A DNA stretch of 64,000 nt from Geminicoccus roseus DSM 18922. GTDB lineage: Bacteria > Pseudomonadota > Alphaproteobacteria > Geminicoccales > Geminicoccaceae. The notes under the pieces were generated by a model. That model worked only from the letters and a program-made list of their open reading frames with translations, did not search any database and was not told where the DNA came from. Positions 62,344-64,000 of this stretch are shown one piece after another. The stretch is taken from positions 2,690,196 to 2,754,195 of the forward strand of contig NZ_KE386572.1 in assembly GCF_000427665.1 (NCBI RefSeq), written 5' to 3'. The position numbers were made by a program, and so were the translations under genes. Each line of letters begins with the position of its first letter. Position 1 is the first letter of the stretch.

Positions 62344-62438
62344 TCGCTTGGTCGGTCGCCTCCCGAGGGGGTGGAAAGGGAAGCGACCGGTCAAGGTCTC
62401 ATGCCGTCCCTGGCCCGGTCAAGCCGCGCCAGGGGGGC

Positions 62439-63062
62439 TCAGGCGGCCGAGGGGTAGAGCCAGGGCGCCTGCTCGCGCTGCCTGCCCTCGAACGACCGGA
62501 TCTTCTCGGCCTTCTGCATGGTGAGCCCGATATCGTCCAGGCCCTCCAGGAGGCAGTCGCGGCCGTGCGGGTCGATGCTGAACGAGATCGGCTCGTTGCC
62601 GGTGGGCCGCAGGATCAGGTTCTGCTCCAGGTCGACCGTGAAGGTCGGGTCCGGCGCGTTCTCCGCCTCGGCCATCAGCGCGTCGATCGTCTCCTGGGGG
62701 AGACGGATCGGCAGGATGCCGTTCTTGAAGCAGTTGTTGTGGAAGATGTCGGCAAAGCTGGGCGCGATCACGCAGCGGATGCCGAAATCGGCCAGCGCCC
62801 AAGGGGCGTGCTCGCGCGAGGAGCCGCAGCCGAAATTCTCGCCGGCCACCAGGATCTGCGCCTGGCGGTAGCGCGGCTGGTTCAGGACGAACTCAGGGAT
62901 CTCCTGGCCGTCCTGGGTGTAGCGCATCTCGTCGAACAGGTTCTTGCCGAGCCCAGTCCGCTTGATGGTCTTCAGGAACTGCTTGGGGATGATCATGTCG
63001 GTGTCGACGTTGATCATCGGCAAGGGCGCGGCGACGCCGGTCAGCTTGGTGAAGGGGACCAT
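62439..63062 (-). CDS. leuD: 3-isopropylmalate dehydratase small subunit
   Basis: A 207-residue swivel subunit of isopropylmalate isomerase. [31 protein letters not shown] and [46 protein letters not shown] are diagnostic. It works with LeuC. The ATG at 63062 is 12 nt after the leuC stop, with GAGGAGAGACGAAC between as ribosome-binding site. Confidence 0.97.
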   Translation of the reverse strand: MVPFTKLTGVAAPLPMINVDTDMIIPKQFLKTIKRTGLGKNLFDEMRYTQDGQEIPEFVLNQPRYRQAQILVAGENFGCGSSREHAPWALADFGIRCVIAPSFADIFHNNCFKNGILPIRLPQETIDALMAEAENAPDPTFTVDLEQNLILRPTGNEPISFSIDPHGRDCLLEGLDDIGLTMQKAEKIRSFEGRQREQAPWLYPSAA

Positions 63063-63074
63063 GTTCGTCTCTCC

Positions 63075-64000
63075 TCAGGCGACCATCTTGCGGACGTCGG
63101 TCAGCCGGCCGGTCACGGCGGCGGCGGCGGCCATCTCGGGCGAGAGCAGGTGGGTGCGGCCCTGCCGGCCCTGGCGGCCCTCGAAGTTGCGGTTGCTGGT
63201 GGAGGCGCAGCGCTCCTTGGGCGAGAGCTGGTCCGGGTTCATGCCCAGGCACATCGAGCAGCCGGCCTCGCGCCACTCGAAGCCCGCCTCCTTGAAGATC
63301 TTGTCCAGGCCTTCCTGCTCGGCCTGGTAGCGCACCAGGCCGGAGCCCGGCACCACCATCGCCTGGATGTTGGCGGCGACCTTCTTGCCGGCCACCACCT
63401 TGGCGGCGGCGCGCAGGTCCTCGATCCGGCCATTGGTGCAGGAGCCCAGGAACACCTTGTCCAGGACGACCTCTTCCATCGGCATGCCGGCGGTCAGGCC
63501 CATATAGTCCAGGGCGCGCTGCATGGCCTTGCGCTGGCCCTCGTCCTTCGCGGTCCTGGGATCCGGCACGCGGCCGGAGATCGCCACCACGTCCTGGGGC
63601 GAGGTGCCCCAGGTGACCTGCGGCTCGATGTCCTCGGCCTTCAGCAGGACCTCGGCGTCGTAGGTCGCCCCTTCGTCGGAGGGCAGGGTCGACCAGTAGC
63701 GGACCGCCTGCTCCCAGGCCTCGCCCTTGGGCGCCATCGGGCGGCCCTTCAGGTAGGTCCAGGTCTTCTCGTCGGGCGCGATCAGGCCGGCGCGGGCGCC
63801 GCCCTCGATCGACATGTTGCAGATGGTCATGCGGCCTTCCATCGACAGGCCGCGCACCACCGAGCCGGCATACTCGATCACGTAGCCGGTGCCGCCGGCG
63901 GTGCCGATCTTGCCGATGATGGCGAGGATCACGTCCTTGGCGGTCACGCCGAAGGGCAGGTCGCCCTCGACCGAGATCCGCATGGTCTTCGGACGCTTCT
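63075..64000 (-). CDS. leuC: 3-isopropylmalate dehydratase large subunit, C-terminal part
   Basis: The window cuts this gene: about 308 C-terminal residues are visible, and the frame runs on past the right edge without a stop. [64 protein letters not shown] (Fe-S ligand Cys) and [33 protein letters not shown] (two more Fe-S Cys) identify LeuC. The first visible residues, [17 protein letters not shown], fit the middle of the protein. With LeuD it isomerises 2-isopropylmalate. Confidence 0.96.
   Translation of the reverse strand, partial: KRPKTMRISVEGDLPFGVTAKDVILAIIGKIGTAGGTGYVIEYAGSVVRGLSMEGRMTICNMSIEGGARAGLIAPDEKTWTYLKGRPMAPKGEAWEQAVRYWSTLPSDEGATYDAEVLLKAEDIEPQVTWGTSPQDVVAISGRVPDPRTAKDEGQRKAMQRALDYMGLTAGMPMEEVVLDKVFLGSCTNGRIEDLRAAAKVVAGKKVAANIQAMVVPGSGLVRYQAEQEGLDKIFKEAGFEWREAGCSMCLGMNPDQLSPKERCASTSNRNFEGRQGRQGRTHLLSPEMAAAAAVTGRLTDVRKMVA

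Noticed and set aside
62194-62394. Small proteins with ARTNP/HERTRE-like peptides in the repeat array
   Set aside because: The peptides are translations of the repeat in different frames, with no ribosome site and no conserved fold.

Overview
This window looks like the chromosome of a free-living, high-GC alphaproteobacterium, most likely Rhodospirillales-like. The best evidence is the gene order ntrB-ntrC-ntrY-ntrX-trkA-dat-hfq-hflX with mazG and xseA facing it. Other support comes from a fused ispDF next to pgpA and a cinA C-terminal-domain gene, an SOS cassette imuA-imuB-dnaE2 behind an alphaproteobacterial GAAC-N7-GAAC LexA box, and TRAP transporters for organic acids. No rRNA, tRNA, insertion sequence, prophage or CRISPR array was recognised. 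With the starts chosen here, no stretch longer than about 300 bases lacks a gene, a pseudogene or a described element. Genus and order are inferences; nothing could be searched.

Layout. 1-4.9 kb: a TetR regulator, a periplasmic gamma-glutamyltransferase behind an unknown membrane protein, and a universal stress protein divergent from a DUF2267 protein across an FNR/FixK-type box. 5.5-10.3 kb: a membrane adenylate cyclase, an alpha/beta hydrolase and a GGDEF protein. 10.5-16.2 kb: a stress-type SDR, a lipoprotein of the sorbosone dehydrogenase type, a SRAP (YedK/HMCES) protein, and a MocR regulator divergent from an EamA transporter across a clear inverted repeat. 16.2-21.7 kb: the LexA-controlled mutagenesis cassette. 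21.8-27.4 kb: an orphan RTX protein, a Pmp3-like peptide, a less GC-rich unknown gene, a pentanucleotide repeat, an OLD-like AAA ATPase, a monooxygenase-fold protein, a zinc alcohol dehydrogenase behind a perfect FNR-type box, and an orphan ribbon-helix-helix protein.

27.4-44 kb is mainly a sugar-acid uptake and catabolism district. It has a broken GntR/FCD regulator, a first TRAP system (dctPQM) with an SDR dehydrogenase, then a hybrid histidine kinase, an AsmA-like protein and a YdeP-type molybdopterin oxidoreductase. These are followed by two tandem DgoD-like dehydratases and a second TRAP system on the other strand. The enzymes and transporters together suggest import and dehydration/oxidation of aldonic or related acids; the substrate cannot be read from sequence.

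44.2-59.3 kb holds core genes: pncC-pgpA-ispDF with overlapping stops and starts; two nitrogen-control two-component systems (NtrBC, NtrYX) followed by TrkA, a D-amino-acid aminotransferase, Hfq and HflX; and mazG and xseA on the opposite strand. The last 5 kb carries a Uma2-type nuclease-fold gene, then asd, leuB, leuD and leuC (leuC runs off the right edge) on the minus strand. A short tandem repeat array lies between leuD and leuB, and one further copy lies near 11.5 kb.

The features most worth a second look are the two FNR-type boxes linking stress genes and an alcohol dehydrogenase, the dispersed repeat in the leu operon, the multiply broken GntR gene beside an intact TRAP operon, the hairpin covering the hfq ribosome-binding site, and the unknown genes at 2624-4081 and 23639-24103. 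I did not find a clear, wholly new multi-gene system.
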